NCBI GenBank assembly: GCA_031279825.1
Contig: JAITHT010000057.1
Coordinates: 1-64,000 of the forward strand
Source of the DNA: Desulfovibrio sp.
GTDB lineage: Bacteria > Desulfobacterota > Desulfovibrionia > Desulfovibrionales > Desulfovibrionaceae
Reading direction: 5' to 3'
Length of the DNA: 64,000 nt
The notes under the pieces: generated by a model
Database searches by the model: none
The model's input: the letters and a program-made list of their open reading frames with translations, nothing else
What the model was told of the DNA's origin: nothing
In this document: positions 47,275 to 56,328 of the stretch, piece after piece
Layout of the letters: the number at the start of each line of letters is the position of its first letter
Numbering within the stretch: the first letter of the stretch is position 1
Program-made: the position numbers and the translations under genes

Positions 47275-49032
47275 CTAGAGCGTATACTTGGCTTTGTTGA
47301 AATTGCTTTTGTCCAGATGCGCGTACTTGGGCAGGAGCCTGGTAGGCAAGGCCAGAGCGTCGCGTCTGAAGGGGGGGGCAAGGCGGTTGCCGTCGGTCAT
47401 GATTTCAATGACCGCCGGGCGGCGATTTTTCCTGGCTGTTTCCAGAGCGTCGGCAAGATCCGCCGGGGTAGCGACGCGGTATCCGTCCGCGCCCATGGCT
47501 TCGGCAATACTGGCATAGGATTTCGACCAAATGTCGGCGCCCACAAAGCGATTGTTGTAGAAGTCAATCTGGTTTTTCTTCTCCGCGCACCATGCGCCGT
47601 TGTTATATACGGTGGCGATGACAGGCAGATTGTACTGGCAGGCTGTGGGCACTTCAAAAAGGCTCATCCCCCATGCCCCGTCGCCCACAATGGCCACCGT
47701 CACGTCGTCGGGGCAGGCGATCTGGGCGCCGAGCGCCGCCTGATAGGCGAAACCGGTGTTGCCGAACGTCAGGGTGGATATGTGGCGTTTGGGCGCGTTG
47801 AAGCGCAGATAGCTGTTGGCCGTGGACGAGGTGTTGCCGATGTCCGTGGTGGCAATGGCGTTATGTCGGGTAATGAATGCGCCCACCACTTCCAGCGCCT
47901 TGCGCGGATGCATCCGCCCCTCTTCCACCGGTTCCTCGGCGATGGCGGCTATTTCCTTGTGCCAGTCGGCCAGTTCGGCCTTTACCAGAGTGTAGACGGG
48001 CTGAAGATCCCCGACGGCCGGCATGGAGGCTTTCAGACGTTTGAACAGTTCCTCGCAGGCGTCTTTCGCATCGGCGCACAGCCCCACGGATACGGGATGG
48101 GTTTTGGCGATGTGGCGCGGATTGATGTCAATCTGCACGATTTTGGCCGTCTTGGGAAAATAGTTGATGTCGTACTGGGGCAGAGTGCCGAAATACGAGA
48201 GCCGGGTACCCACCGCCAGGATGACGTCTGACTTTGCCAGAATGCGCATGGCCGCTTTGGAGCCCATGTAGCCGATGGGGCCTGTCCAGAGCGGGTGTTC
48301 GCAGGGGAAGGCGTCGTTGTGCAGATAGGTGCAGGCCACGGGCGCGCCCAGGTATTCGGCTATGGCCTTGACAGTGTCGATGCAGCCTGAATCCACCACG
48401 CCGCGGCCGGAGACGATGACGGGATTTTTAGCGTTTTTGAGCACGGCAACGGCGGCGGAAAATTGTTCGGGGTTGCCGATGCCGCCCGGGGCCGCGCGGT
48501 ACTGCGAGGGATGCAGGATCTCCTCGTCCAGTTCACCGTAAAAATAATCGCGGGGAATGTCCACCAGCACCGGACCGCGTTCGGCGTAAGCGATGCGAAA
48601 GGCCGTGCGCAGAATGTCGGCGGCCCGTTTGGGATGCGGCACGCGTAAGGATGCCTTGGTAATGGGCTTGAACAGGTTCCATGTGTCGCATTCCTGGAAG
48701 CCGTCCCAGCCGACGGAAATGCTGCCGGCACTGGGAGAAAGCACGATCATGGGCGTATGGGCCATATTGGCGGTGGCCACAGCCGTGACGTAGTTGGTGA
48801 TGCCCGGGCCGTTCTGTCCGATAACGACGCCCGCACGGCCGGTTATGCGCGCGTAAGCGTCCTCCATGTGCCCGGCGGTTTGTTCATGGCGCACGGATAT
48901 GAAGTCGATGCCGGCCGCCGGGAGAAGATCCAGCATGTCCATGAAAGCGGAACCGAGAATGCCGCTTATATGGTTTACGCCTTCCTGCACTAATACTTCC
49001 GTCATTGCTTCGCTGGGGGTCATTGTGGGCAT
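47275..49032 (-). CDS. xsc: Sulfoacetaldehyde acetyltransferase
   Basis: Xsc, 585 residues, is a cytoplasmic thiamine-diphosphate enzyme that splits sulfoacetaldehyde with phosphate into acetyl phosphate and sulfite. ATG at 49032 (CGGAGA site). The conserved glutamate region is [18 protein letters not shown] (Glu near residue 48). Blocks specific for Xsc rather than acetolactate synthase are [57 protein letters not shown] and the terminal [10 protein letters not shown] compared these from memory with aerobic Xsc. The ThDP-binding motif is [11 protein letters not shown] (about 447). It is the last gene of the sulfonate cluster, preceded by its own sigma-54 promoter and activator sites. Confidence 0.93.
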   Translation of the reverse strand: MPTMTPSEAMTEVLVQEGVNHISGILGSAFMDMLDLLPAAGIDFISVRHEQTAGHMEDAYARITGRAGVVIGQNGPGITNYVTAVATANMAHTPMIVLSPSAGSISVGWDGFQECDTWNLFKPITKASLRVPHPKRAADILRTAFRIAYAERGPVLVDIPRDYFYGELDEEILHPSQYRAAPGGIGNPEQFSAAVAVLKNAKNPVIVSGRGVVDSGCIDTVKAIAEYLGAPVACTYLHNDAFPCEHPLWTGPIGYMGSKAAMRILAKSDVILAVGTRLSYFGTLPQYDINYFPKTAKIVQIDINPRHIAKTHPVSVGLCADAKDACEELFKRLKASMPAVGDLQPVYTLVKAELADWHKEIAAIAEEPVEEGRMHPRKALEVVGAFITRHNAIATTDIGNTSSTANSYLRFNAPKRHISTLTFGNTGFAYQAALGAQIACPDDVTVAIVGDGAWGMSLFEVPTACQYNLPVIATVYNNGAWCAEKKNQIDFYNNRFVGADIWSKSYASIAEAMGADGYRVATPADLADALETARKNRRPAVIEIMTDGNRLAPPFRRDALALPTRLLPKYAHLDKSNFNKAKYTL

Positions 49033-49104
49033 TGCCGCTGTCTCCGTTTTTGAATGTGTTGGTTGCGTCAAGGGGGTATGTGCCGTGGTTGTCCCTGCGC
49101 TGTG

Positions 49105-49120
49105 AGCAAAGATCGGGCCA
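49105..49120 (-). promoter_or_regulatory. Sigma-54 promoter of xsc
   Basis: On the minus strand TGGCCCGATCTTTGCT matches the sigma-54 consensus TGGCACG-N4-TTGCW at all but one position, with GG and GC ten bases apart. It is about 73 bases upstream of the xsc ATG and downstream of the TGTCCGG palindromes. The gene for a sigma-54 activator lies immediately upstream. Confidence 0.8.
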
Positions 49121-49170
49121 AGTGCGCGCATTGTTCGGAAACAGGCGACGGCTGAGGAGGGAGGAAAGGC

Positions 49171-49223
49171 TCCGGACGGCCGGACTGTCCGGATTTCCGG
49201 ACGGTTGTCCGGCATCGGGACAG
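49171..49223 (-). promoter_or_regulatory. Activator binding sites upstream of xsc
   Basis: A cluster of TCCGG/CCGGA half-sites. The best unit is TGTCCGG-ATTT-CCGGACG at 49186-49203, with the same 7-4-7 geometry as the perfect palindrome in front of sauS. Weaker half-sites flank it (49171-49185 and 49205-49222). The cluster lies about 65-100 bases upstream of the -24 box, where enhancer sites of sigma-54 activators usually are. Confidence 0.7.
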
Positions 49224-49240
49224 CTCATCCGCAACGCGTT

Positions 49241-50680
49241 CTACGCCGTTGTCTCGCCGTCTTGCAGGAGGCGGGCGCAATTTGCCCGCGTAATGCCGTG
49301 TTTTTTGAGTTTTTCGTAGAGGGTGGCGCGGGCGATGCCCAGTATGCCGGCCGCGCGCGTCACATGCCAGTTATTTTCTTGCAGGGTGAGGATAATAAGG
49401 CGCAGTTCGTTGTTGGCAAGCATCAGGGGCAGACTGGCGGGAGGGGAGGCAAGGGAGGCGTCCGTGGAGCAGACGCCGAAATTCGAAAGAATTTTAGGCG
49501 GCAGATCCCCCATATCAATGGTGTTGTCGCGGCACAGGGACAGGGTGCCGGAGATGACGTTGCGCAGTTCCCGCACATTGCCGGGCCAGCAATATAAAGA
49601 AAGGGTTTTCATGGCGCTGTCGGTGATGCGGACGTTTTCCCGCCCCATATGTTGCAGAATATGGCGGATCAGCAGCGGAATGTCTTCTTTGCGCGCGTTT
49701 AAGGGGGGTAACTGGAGGATACACGGGCTTATGCGGTAATAGAGGTCTTCCCGAAAGGAGCCCGCGGCGATCATGGCTTCCAGGTCGCGATTGGTGGCTG
49801 TCGTAAGGCGAAAATCCACCGTGCGCGGCTGGGTGGAGCCCACCCGGTACAGGGTGCGCTCTTCAATCACCCGCAAGAGCTTTGCCTGGATAGCCAGGGG
49901 GGTGTCGCCGATTTCGTCAAGGAACAAGGTGCCCCGGTCGGCCAGTTCAATTTGCCCCACTTTACCGTCCTTATGGGCGCCGGAAAAGGCGCCCGGGGCA
50001 TAGCCGAAGAGTTCGGATTCGAACAGTTCGTTGGGCACGGCCGCGCAGTTGATGCTGACAAAGGGGCCTTCGCGGCGCGGTCCTTCACAGTGCAGGGCGC
50101 CAGCGGCCAGTTCCTTGCCCGTGCCCGTGGGGCCGAGGATGAGCACCGGCAGTTCCGTGCGCGCATAGCGGGTCAGGCGTTCCTTGAACTGGCGGATGGC
50201 CCGGCTCTCTCCCTGAATGGACTGTAGGGAATAACGGGGAGAAAGGGCGCTTTTGATGCGCCGCGCATAGGACGCCACCTTTTTATTAAGCTCTTCCACC
50301 CGCTTGTTGACAAGCTCCAGTTCTTCCAATGAGCCGAAAACCGTTTGCGAAAGCATGCCGATAACTTGTTCGCCGTCTTTGAAAGGCAGGCGGTTGACCA
50401 CGATGACGCGGTCTCCTTTGGGGCTTTTGAAGGTGCGCAGGCTGCCCATTTCCGCGCGGCCCGTGGAGGTGACGAAGGGCGCTCGGGTGTCGGGGATGAA
50501 GTCAGTGATGGGGCGGCCGATGATTTCCTCGCGGGGTAGGCCCAAATAGGCGGCGTAGGCTTCGTTCATGAAGCGGACGATGTAGTCGCTGTCGCAGACG
50601 TAGATGCCGGTAGTCAGGCTGTTGAGGATGCGCTCGTGGAGAAGAGCCCGTTGCTCCTTGTCGTAGATGGCGCTGGGCAT
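49241..50680 (-). CDS. PAS-AAA-Fis sigma-54-dependent transcriptional activator
   Basis: A 479-residue enhancer-binding regulator. The N-terminal PAS domain (residues ~10-120: SLTTGIYVCDSDYIVRFMNEAYAAYLG) probably senses a ligand. The AAA+ domain (about 150-385) has Walker A GPTGTGKEL (about 182), the sigma-54 loop as GAFSGA rather than GAFTGA (about 227), and Walker B GTLFLDEIG. The Fis-type helix-turn-helix (NWHVTRAAGILGIARATLYEKLKK, about 435-465) closes the protein. Its position between the transporter and xsc, and the sigma-54 promoters with matching palindromes at both ends of the cluster, make it the likely activator of the sulfonate genes. The effector may be sulfoacetate or a CoA/aldehyde intermediate; this is inference. 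Confidence 0.92.
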   Translation of the reverse strand: MPSAIYDKEQRALLHERILNSLTTGIYVCDSDYIVRFMNEAYAAYLGLPREEIIGRPITDFIPDTRAPFVTSTGRAEMGSLRTFKSPKGDRVIVVNRLPFKDGEQVIGMLSQTVFGSLEELELVNKRVEELNKKVASYARRIKSALSPRYSLQSIQGESRAIRQFKERLTRYARTELPVLILGPTGTGKELAAGALHCEGPRREGPFVSINCAAVPNELFESELFGYAPGAFSGAHKDGKVGQIELADRGTLFLDEIGDTPLAIQAKLLRVIEERTLYRVGSTQPRTVDFRLTTATNRDLEAMIAAGSFREDLYYRISPCILQLPPLNARKEDIPLLIRHILQHMGRENVRITDSAMKTLSLYCWPGNVRELRNVISGTLSLCRDNTIDMGDLPPKILSNFGVCSTDASLASPPASLPLMLANNELRLIILTLQENNWHVTRAAGILGIARATLYEKLKKHGITRANCARLLQDGETTA

Positions 50681-51102
50681 GAAATAACTCCAACTTTACC
50701 GATTTTCGATATTGTCAAATGAAAGATCAGCAGATGTTTTACTGTAATAGCTGTGCGATGAAAACTATTGAGATGAATACTATGGGATGGTGATAAAGGC
50801 TATTTGTGTCTTTTCAGAATGTGGATCTTTCGTCATTTCCCTGGCATATGACAGATCCCTGTTGAGCCCGTCAAGACTTGCGCGCAATCCGCAACGGTAC
50901 CCGCAGTGCCTTTTAAGGGGGGATTATTTGCCGGCAGGCCATAATGACCTGCCGGAGTTGCGCTTTTTTTCAGAAAAAGGGCACTGAATAGGGAATACAA
51001 TGGCGTATTTTCCGTCTTGAGGAAAATGGCTGCCCAAGGCACAGCGTATTCAGCGCTTCCTCAGATTGCCGCACGCCCGGCGCGGTACTTATGCACTCCC
51101 GT
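50681..51102. other. Gene-free stretch upstream of the regulator
   Basis: A 422-base AT-richer gap between tctC and the regulator gene (both minus). It carries the regulator's GGAG site, an 8-bp stem CCGGCAGG/CCTGCCGG (50931-50955) followed on the plus strand by GCGCTTTTTTT, and a small stem TTTTCC/GGAAAA (51006-51024) behind tctC. No sigma-54 promoter or TGTCCGG palindrome was seen here, so the regulator may be expressed constitutively. No coding frame is evident. Confidence 0.5.
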
Positions 51103-52065
51103 CTATTTCGCCGGTTTGCTCAGCAGCTTTTCGAGCTTCTCCTTTTGGGAGGCAAACATTTTTTTCGCTTCTTCGCGGTTCAGAACCTTAACAGGGCTGC
51201 CGCTTTCCTTCATTTTCGCGGTGACCATGGGATCAGTAAACATGGCGGGCACAATTGCGGCCGCCTTGTCAATGATGTTCTGCGGCACGCCCTTGGCAAA
51301 GGCGAAACCGCGGTAGTTCACGCTGGTGTCGTCGATATCGTAGCCCAGTTCCTTGAATGTGGGCACATCGGGCAAAAACTCATGGCGGTTGAGGTCGGCG
51401 ATGGCCAGGATGCGCACCCGTTCTTTCCCCCTGTAGGCGTCGGCCAGATTGTTGAAACCGGACATGACCGTGCCGGCGTAAACGTTCTGAAAGGCGTCGG
51501 TGCCGCCCTTTTCAGGGATATAGGTCAGCTTGACACCCGCGGCCTGTTCCAGTTGCAGGGCCGCTATGTGGTGCCCCACGTAAAGGCCCGCGCCGTTCAC
51601 CGTCAGTTTGGCGGGATTGGCTTTGGCGTAGTCCACGTATTCTTTCACGCTTGTAATGGGGCTGTCGGCCGGCACGATAAGCACGGCCGGGTCGGCCCCC
51701 CAGTTGGCGAGAGGTTCGAAGGACTCCACCGTGAACTTGGCCTTGTTCACAATGGATTGGGCCGCAAGGTGGGGCATGTTGTAGGCGGTCATGGTATAGC
51801 CGTCCATGCCGCCGCGTTCGATCATCCAGTTCCAGCCGGTCATGCCACCCGCGCCGGGTTTGTTGACGATGACGATAGGCTGGCCGAAGTATTTTTCTCC
51901 CCCGGCCGGCATGCTGACGATGCGGGCCTGGAAGTCCGTGGCTCCTCCCGGCGTGTAGCAGACGATGAGGCTGATGGGGGCGTCCGGCCAGTCGGCGGCT
52001 CCGGCGGGGATTGTGAAAAGCGCGCAGCACAGCAGCGCGAAAATGGAAAGGAAAAGTGTTCTCAT
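51103..52065 (-). CDS. TctC-type periplasmic substrate-binding protein
   Basis: A 320-residue extracytoplasmic binding protein of the TTT/Bug family. Residues 1-23 are a signal peptide (cleavage near AGAAD). The family signature follows: WPDAPISLIVCYTPGGATDFQARI, VIVNKPGAGGMTGWNWM, NGAGLYVGHHIAALQLEQAAGV and a C-terminal LPDVPTFKELGYD. Bug proteins capture a carboxylate through its carboxyl group and deliver it to the TctAB membrane part. Here the cluster suggests sulfoacetate or a similar sulfonated acid. AAGGA site upstream of the ATG; 25 bases from tctB. The substrate is inferred only from neighbours. Confidence 0.92.
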   Translation of the reverse strand: MRTLFLSIFALLCCALFTIPAGAADWPDAPISLIVCYTPGGATDFQARIVSMPAGGEKYFGQPIVIVNKPGAGGMTGWNWMIERGGMDGYTMTAYNMPHLAAQSIVNKAKFTVESFEPLANWGADPAVLIVPADSPITSVKEYVDYAKANPAKLTVNGAGLYVGHHIAALQLEQAAGVKLTYIPEKGGTDAFQNVYAGTVMSGFNNLADAYRGKERVRILAIADLNRHEFLPDVPTFKELGYDIDDTSVNYRGFAFAKGVPQNIIDKAAAIVPAMFTDPMVTAKMKESGSPVKVLNREEAKKMFASQKEKLEKLLSKPAK

Positions 52066-52090
52066 GGCGCGATCCTTTAGCGTTGCAAGG

Positions 52091-52537
52091 TTACATGAAA
52101 ATACCCTTGGGAATCTGAACCTTAAGCAATACGGTAAACAGCAGGTAGAGAGACGCGCAAAGCGTCAGCCCCAGCCCCGCCCGCATGGCGATAACCCTGG
52201 GAGTATGTGGAACATTCTGGAGCGCCAGGGTGGAAGCCAAAAAAAAGACGAAACTCGCCGTGTAGAAGCCGATGTAGTCCATGGCCACGATATAGAGCGC
52301 AATGGCGGCGATGATAAAGCTCACCCGGAAAAAGGGATATCGTTCTCCTCCATTTGTGAGTTGTTTCTTTTCCAGAATCTGGGCGATGATTTTCAGGGCG
52401 CCGATGGACAGCATCAGTACGAGCATAAGCAGCGGAAATTGCGTCGAGCGGGGATCCGCCGCCGAAATAAGGGCGTAGAAAAAGGCGCAGACGATGAACA
52501 TGATGATGACGACGATCCATTCTCCTGAGAAACGCAT
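52091..52537 (-). CDS. TctB-type small membrane subunit
   Basis: A 148-residue protein with four hydrophobic segments (about residues 8-26, 34-56, 80-98 and 105-145), the layout of TctB, the small and poorly conserved membrane subunit of tripartite tricarboxylate-type transporters. Its ribosome site (TAAGGAG) overlaps the stop codon of tctA, so translation is coupled. It lies between tctA and tctC, the expected partner genes. Alone it could not be identified, but with its neighbours the assignment is secure. Confidence 0.88.
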   Translation of the reverse strand: MRFSGEWIVVIIMFIVCAFFYALISAADPRSTQFPLLMLVLMLSIGALKIIAQILEKKQLTNGGERYPFFRVSFIIAAIALYIVAMDYIGFYTASFVFFLASTLALQNVPHTPRVIAMRAGLGLTLCASLYLLFTVLLKVQIPKGIFM

Positions 52538-52548
52538 GGCTGTTCTCC

Positions 52549-54084
52549 TTATGTGGAGGAAAGTTGCGCGGCGCCGGCCGGGTGTGCATATTTCATGCGG
52601 CGGCGGTATTGCAGGTCGCCTATGACGCCCCAGAGCAGGGAAATTGCCGATAAGGCGATAAGCAGCAGGTTAAGCCCGCCGGTGAAGAAGTAGGAGAACG
52701 CCCCTACGTCGGTTTGCGCGATCATCATGCCGCGCAGAAAGTTTTCTTCCGCGATGGGGCCGAGGATGATGCCCAGCACCACGGGCGCCGAGGGAAAGCC
52801 GAGTTTTTGCCCCAGGTACATGAGCAGGCCGAGCACGAACATGATCACCACGTCGTCCATGCTGTTCTGCACGCAGTAGGTGCCGATGACGGCCAGGATG
52901 GTCACCGCGGGGAACATGATCAGATTCGGGATGTTCATGACGGCCTGGGAATAGCGCGAGAAAAGGATGCCCATGCCGCACATGATGAACTGGGCGATAA
53001 ACATGCCGCCGATAAAGGTGTATGTGACGTCGGCGTATTTGGTGAACAGATCCGGCCCGGGAAAAAGCCCGTGAATGAGCAGCCCGCCGAGGAGTACGGC
53101 CGCCGTGGGGCTGCCCGGTATGCCGAGGGTAAGCAGAGGGATGAGCGCCGCGCCCACGGTGGCGCTGTTGGCCGTTTCGGAAGCGCTTATGCCTTCGGGA
53201 TTGCCTTTGCCGAAGCTGCAGGGATCCTTGGAGAGTTTTTTGACTTGATCATAGGTGATCAGTCCGGCCACCTGTCCTCCCGCGCCGGGAATGATGCCTA
53301 TGGTGATGCCGAGCAGGCTGCCCAGGGTCACCGTGCGCTTCCAGCGCAGGAACATGGCGACGGTGGAGGCGATGAGGCCGGGTCTCGGCCGGTAATCGGC
53401 CTTAGTGGCCACAATATACAGTTCTTCCACAAGCGTGAGCACTTGAGGGACGGCGAACAGTCCGATGAGCGCGGGCACGATGGCGATGCCGCTGAGCAGG
53501 ACGTCGTGAAAGACGAAACGCGGCTCGCCGAACATGGGGCTGTATCCGATGGTGCTTATCATCATGCCCAGCGCCCCGCCGAAGAGCCCCTTGAGCAGCG
53601 CTCCGCTGGAAAGGCCCGCGATGATCGAAATGCCGAATACGGAGATCCAGAACAGTTCTGACGGGCCGAATTTCATAGCGAAAGCCGCCAACGGGGGAGT
53701 GAGGAAGATGAGCGCCAGCACTCCGGCCAAGCCGCCGAGCAACGAAGCGAAAAAGGCGATGTACAGGGCCTCCTGGGCTCTGCCCTGCTTGGCCATGGGG
53801 TTGCCGTCCAGCATGGTGGCGATACTGGCCGGGGCGCCGGGAATATTGATGAGAACGGCGGAGATGGCGCCGCCGGCCACCGCCGAGGTATACACGCAGC
53901 CGAGCAGGATAAGCCCGGTGGCGGGCTGCATGTAGAAGGTAAAGGGCACAAGCAGGGCCACAGCCATGGTGGGACTGAGGCCCGGCATGGCGCCGAAAAA
54001 AATGCCCGCGACGGAACCGAGCAGCAGTACCGCCATGTTGCCGAAGCTGAGCAACTGATTGAAATGTTCCAGCATCTCCAGCAT
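52549..54084 (-). CDS. TctA-type large membrane subunit
   Basis: A 511-residue integral membrane protein with about a dozen hydrophobic segments. It is the main permease subunit of a tripartite tricarboxylate-type (TTT) secondary transporter driven by an ion gradient. The TctA signatures are present: FFGAMPGLSPTMAVALLVPFTF near residue 30, SAVLINIPGAPASIATMLDGNP near 85 and IPGAGGQVAG near 265. A GGAGG site lies upstream of the ATG at 54084. It is separated from sucD by a 194-base segment containing hairpins. With tctB and tctC it forms a complete three-gene uptake system inside the sulfonate cluster. Confidence 0.94.
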   Translation of the reverse strand: MLEMLEHFNQLLSFGNMAVLLLGSVAGIFFGAMPGLSPTMAVALLVPFTFYMQPATGLILLGCVYTSAVAGGAISAVLINIPGAPASIATMLDGNPMAKQGRAQEALYIAFFASLLGGLAGVLALIFLTPPLAAFAMKFGPSELFWISVFGISIIAGLSSGALLKGLFGGALGMMISTIGYSPMFGEPRFVFHDVLLSGIAIVPALIGLFAVPQVLTLVEELYIVATKADYRPRPGLIASTVAMFLRWKRTVTLGSLLGITIGIIPGAGGQVAGLITYDQVKKLSKDPCSFGKGNPEGISASETANSATVGAALIPLLTLGIPGSPTAAVLLGGLLIHGLFPGPDLFTKYADVTYTFIGGMFIAQFIMCGMGILFSRYSQAVMNIPNLIMFPAVTILAVIGTYCVQNSMDDVVIMFVLGLLMYLGQKLGFPSAPVVLGIILGPIAEENFLRGMMIAQTDVGAFSYFFTGGLNLLLIALSAISLLWGVIGDLQYRRRMKYAHPAGAAQLSST

Positions 54085-54278
54085 GATGTATCCTCCAATG
54101 GTCGCCTGCCGTTATGGCGGGCATGGCGTAAAGCCACGTCCGCATAGGATTTGCCTGTATGCGGACATCGAATAAGAACCCCGGCATGAGGGGGTCCGGG
54201 GGAAATCATTTCTCCCGGCGGGGTTTTGGGCGGCACCCCGAACACACTGCGGCGTATCGCTCTGCATGGCGCATGGGG
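54085..54278. other. Intercistronic hairpins between sucD and tctA
   Basis: A 194-base gap within the same transcription direction. GTCCGCATA and its complement (about 54139-54166, 11-base loop) and a CCCCGG/CCGGGG stem (about 54179-54202) can form hairpins. No sigma-54 promoter or TGTCCGG palindrome is present, so these may tune the level of transporter versus enzyme mRNA by processing or partial termination. Confidence 0.45.
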
Positions 54279-55166
54279 CTAACGCGCCGCCGTGATTTCC
54301 CTGAGCAGCGGGCCCACCTGACTCGGCTTAGCCGCCGTGAGCGCCCCGGCCTTTTCCAGGGCCGCCACCTTGCCGGACACGGAACCGCGTCCGCCCGAGA
54401 CGATGGCCCCGGCGTGGCCCATGCGCCGCCCTTCCGGGGCGGTGCGTCCGCCGATGAAGGCCACCATGGGTTTGGTAAAGATTTTGGCCTGCATGGCTTC
54501 GGCCACTTCTTCCTCCATGCTGCCGCCGAGTTCTCCGATGATGACCACAGCCCTGGTTTCCGGGTCGTTTTCATACAGGGGGAGAAGCTCGGCGAAGCGG
54601 GTGCCGGGCACCATGTCGCCGCCAACGCCGATAAGGGTGGACACGCCGAAGCCGCCTTTGACGATTTCCGCCGTGACCTCGTTGGTCAGAGAGCCGCTAC
54701 GGGTCATGACCCCGATGTCCCCTTGGCGGTATACCCGTTCAATCCAGTAGGGAATGCACCCGGCCAGGGCCCGGCCCGGCGAAATGACGCCCGAGGTGTT
54801 GCCGCCGATGACCATGGCCCCGCACGACAGAGCGGCCCGGCGTATTTGCAGCAGTTCATGCACGGGCACGCCTTCGGCTATGGACACGATTTTTGTTATA
54901 CCCGCGTCCAGGGCCTCAAAGATAGCGTCCTTGGTAAAACGCGGGGGCACAAAGAGCATGGCCAGATCCGCCGCGTGCTGTTTCATGCCCCGCCGCACGG
55001 AGGAAAAAACGGGCACGCCTTCGATCTTTTGCCCTTCCTTGCCCGGGGTGACGCCAAAGACGACCATGGTGCCCATTTCTTTCATATGCTTGAGCCAGTA
55101 AGCGCCTTCTTTGCCTGTGGCGCCCTGGACTTCCACTGTGGTGTTTGCATCAAGAAAAATGCTCAT
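54279..55166 (-). CDS. SucD-like acyl-CoA ligase alpha subunit (proposed sulfoacetate-CoA ligase)
   Basis: A 295-residue protein matching the alpha subunit of ADP-forming succinyl-CoA synthetase. It has a Rossmann CoA-binding domain (TVEVQGATGKEGAYWLKHM; VFGVTPGKEGQKIEGVPVF; FVPPRFTKDAIFEALDAGI) and the ligase domain with the phosphohistidine in GRRMGHAGAIV (His near residue 249) preceded by VAFIGGRTAPEGR. Its ATG overlaps the sucC stop (ATGA). A TCA-cycle role is unlikely given the surrounding sulfonate genes. The proposed reaction is sulfoacetate + ATP + CoA to sulfoacetyl-CoA + ADP + phosphate, producing the substrate of the downstream-acting SauS. I recall an ADP-forming enzyme of this type named SauCD; the substrate here is inferred. 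Confidence 0.82.
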   Translation of the reverse strand: MSIFLDANTTVEVQGATGKEGAYWLKHMKEMGTMVVFGVTPGKEGQKIEGVPVFSSVRRGMKQHAADLAMLFVPPRFTKDAIFEALDAGITKIVSIAEGVPVHELLQIRRAALSCGAMVIGGNTSGVISPGRALAGCIPYWIERVYRQGDIGVMTRSGSLTNEVTAEIVKGGFGVSTLIGVGGDMVPGTRFAELLPLYENDPETRAVVIIGELGGSMEEEVAEAMQAKIFTKPMVAFIGGRTAPEGRRMGHAGAIVSGGRGSVSGKVAALEKAGALTAAKPSQVGPLLREITAAR

Positions 55167-56281
55167 GCGTTCCTCCCGGCGGCGATAGCCACGGCGCGTT
55201 GCACGGCTTCCTCGGTTTCATATAAAGGCTCGATCCCCGCGGCGCGCAGAGTGGCGAAGGCTTCTTCCTCATTGGTGCCGCGTATGCAGGTGACAATGGG
55301 CATGGCCGGCTTGAGCTCCCGTATGGCCTCCACCAGGCCGGTCGCCATGACGTCGGCTCGGGCGATGGTGCCGAAGGTGACCACAAGCAGCACTTTACAG
55401 GTTTTTTTCAGACACAGCCGCATGGCGTCCCTGGCCCTGGTATAGTTGGGGCCGCCGAATTCCACGTAGGCGGCGACGCTGCCGCCGGCATAGTGCACCA
55501 GGTCGTAGACTGTGGTGGTCAGACCGGCACCGCCGCACATCAGGGCGATATCCCCGTCAAAGGGAATATAGGGGATGCCTTCAAGGGCGGCTTCATATTC
55601 CGTATCACTGTCGAAATACTCGCGGGTGACGGGGTATTTGCCGCCTGCCACGCAATCGTCGATATTCAGTTTGCCGTCGCCGGCAATGACGCCGCCCGAC
55701 TTTACAATGAACAGAGGGTTGATCTCCGCCAGTTCCGCGCCGGTGTCGCGAAAAACCTTGAACAGCTTGCGCGCGACGTCGCCCACGGCTTTGGCCGTCT
55801 CGCCTTCCAGGCCGAGACCGAAGGTCAGATCGCGCACATGGTGCGGCATGAGACCCCAGTCCATATCCACTGTGACGGTGACGATTGTGTCCGGATGCTC
55901 CGCCGCCAGTTTTTCGATCTCCACGCCGCCTTCGGCGCAGGCGATGAACATGGCGCGGGCATCCACCGGATCATAGGTGACAGCCATGTACAATTCCCTG
56001 TCAATGTCCACGGCCGCTTCGACAAGCACTTTGCGGACATTGTATTCGGAGTTGAACAGGCCTTCAGCTTTTTCCACGGCTTCAGCTTCGGAAAGCGCCC
56101 GTTTGATGAGGCCGGCTTTGCCGCGTCCGCCCCTGAGCACCTGCGCCTTGATCATGCAGGGAAGGCCCGTGCCTTTGACGGCCTTAAGAACTTCTTCTCT
56201 GTTTGTGGCGACCATGCCCGCGGGAATGGGGATGCCCTGTTCGGCAAAGGCTTCTTTGGCCTGGAATTCAAAAAGTTTCAT
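55163..56281 (-). CDS. SucC-like acyl-CoA ligase beta subunit (proposed sulfoacetate-CoA ligase)
   Basis: A 372-residue beta subunit of an ADP-forming acyl-CoA ligase. ATG at 56281 (AAGGAA site) gives the family N terminus KLFEFQAKEAFAEQGIPIP; further upstream codons are not conserved. The ATP-grasp domain (about residues 1-235) includes IKAQVLRGGRGKAG and LAEINPLFI. The C-terminal flavodoxin-like domain has ALMCGGAGLTTTVYDLV and YVEFGGPNYT where true SucC has NGAGLAMATMD and DVGGGA. These changes sit near the acid substrate and support a substrate other than succinate. It overlaps sucD by 4 bases and follows sauS by 47. Confidence 0.82.
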   Translation of the reverse strand: MKLFEFQAKEAFAEQGIPIPAGMVATNREEVLKAVKGTGLPCMIKAQVLRGGRGKAGLIKRALSEAEAVEKAEGLFNSEYNVRKVLVEAAVDIDRELYMAVTYDPVDARAMFIACAEGGVEIEKLAAEHPDTIVTVTVDMDWGLMPHHVRDLTFGLGLEGETAKAVGDVARKLFKVFRDTGAELAEINPLFIVKSGGVIAGDGKLNIDDCVAGGKYPVTREYFDSDTEYEAALEGIPYIPFDGDIALMCGGAGLTTTVYDLVHYAGGSVAAYVEFGGPNYTRARDAMRLCLKKTCKVLLVVTFGTIARADVMATGLVEAIRELKPAMPIVTCIRGTNEEEAFATLRAAGIEPLYETEEAVQRAVAIAAGRNA

Positions 56282-56328
56282 GAGCGTGTTCCTTTTCGCC
56301 GTCAGGCGCCCGGCCCGGCGCCTCAACG

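Noticed and set aside
47275..49032. Acetolactate synthase or oxalyl-CoA decarboxylase as identity of the ThDP enzyme
   Set aside because: The HNDAFP...[17 protein letters not shown] and PFRRDA blocks fit Xsc, and the neighbours fit sulfonate metabolism.
54085..54278. Possible sigma-54 promoter in front of tctA
   Set aside because: No GG-N10-GC element with acceptable flanks was found, so the transporter is assumed to be read from the sauS promoter.
54159..55445. 428-codon open frame on the plus strand
   Set aside because: It is antisense to sucD and part of sucC, with His/Gly/Arg-rich shadow composition and no domain.
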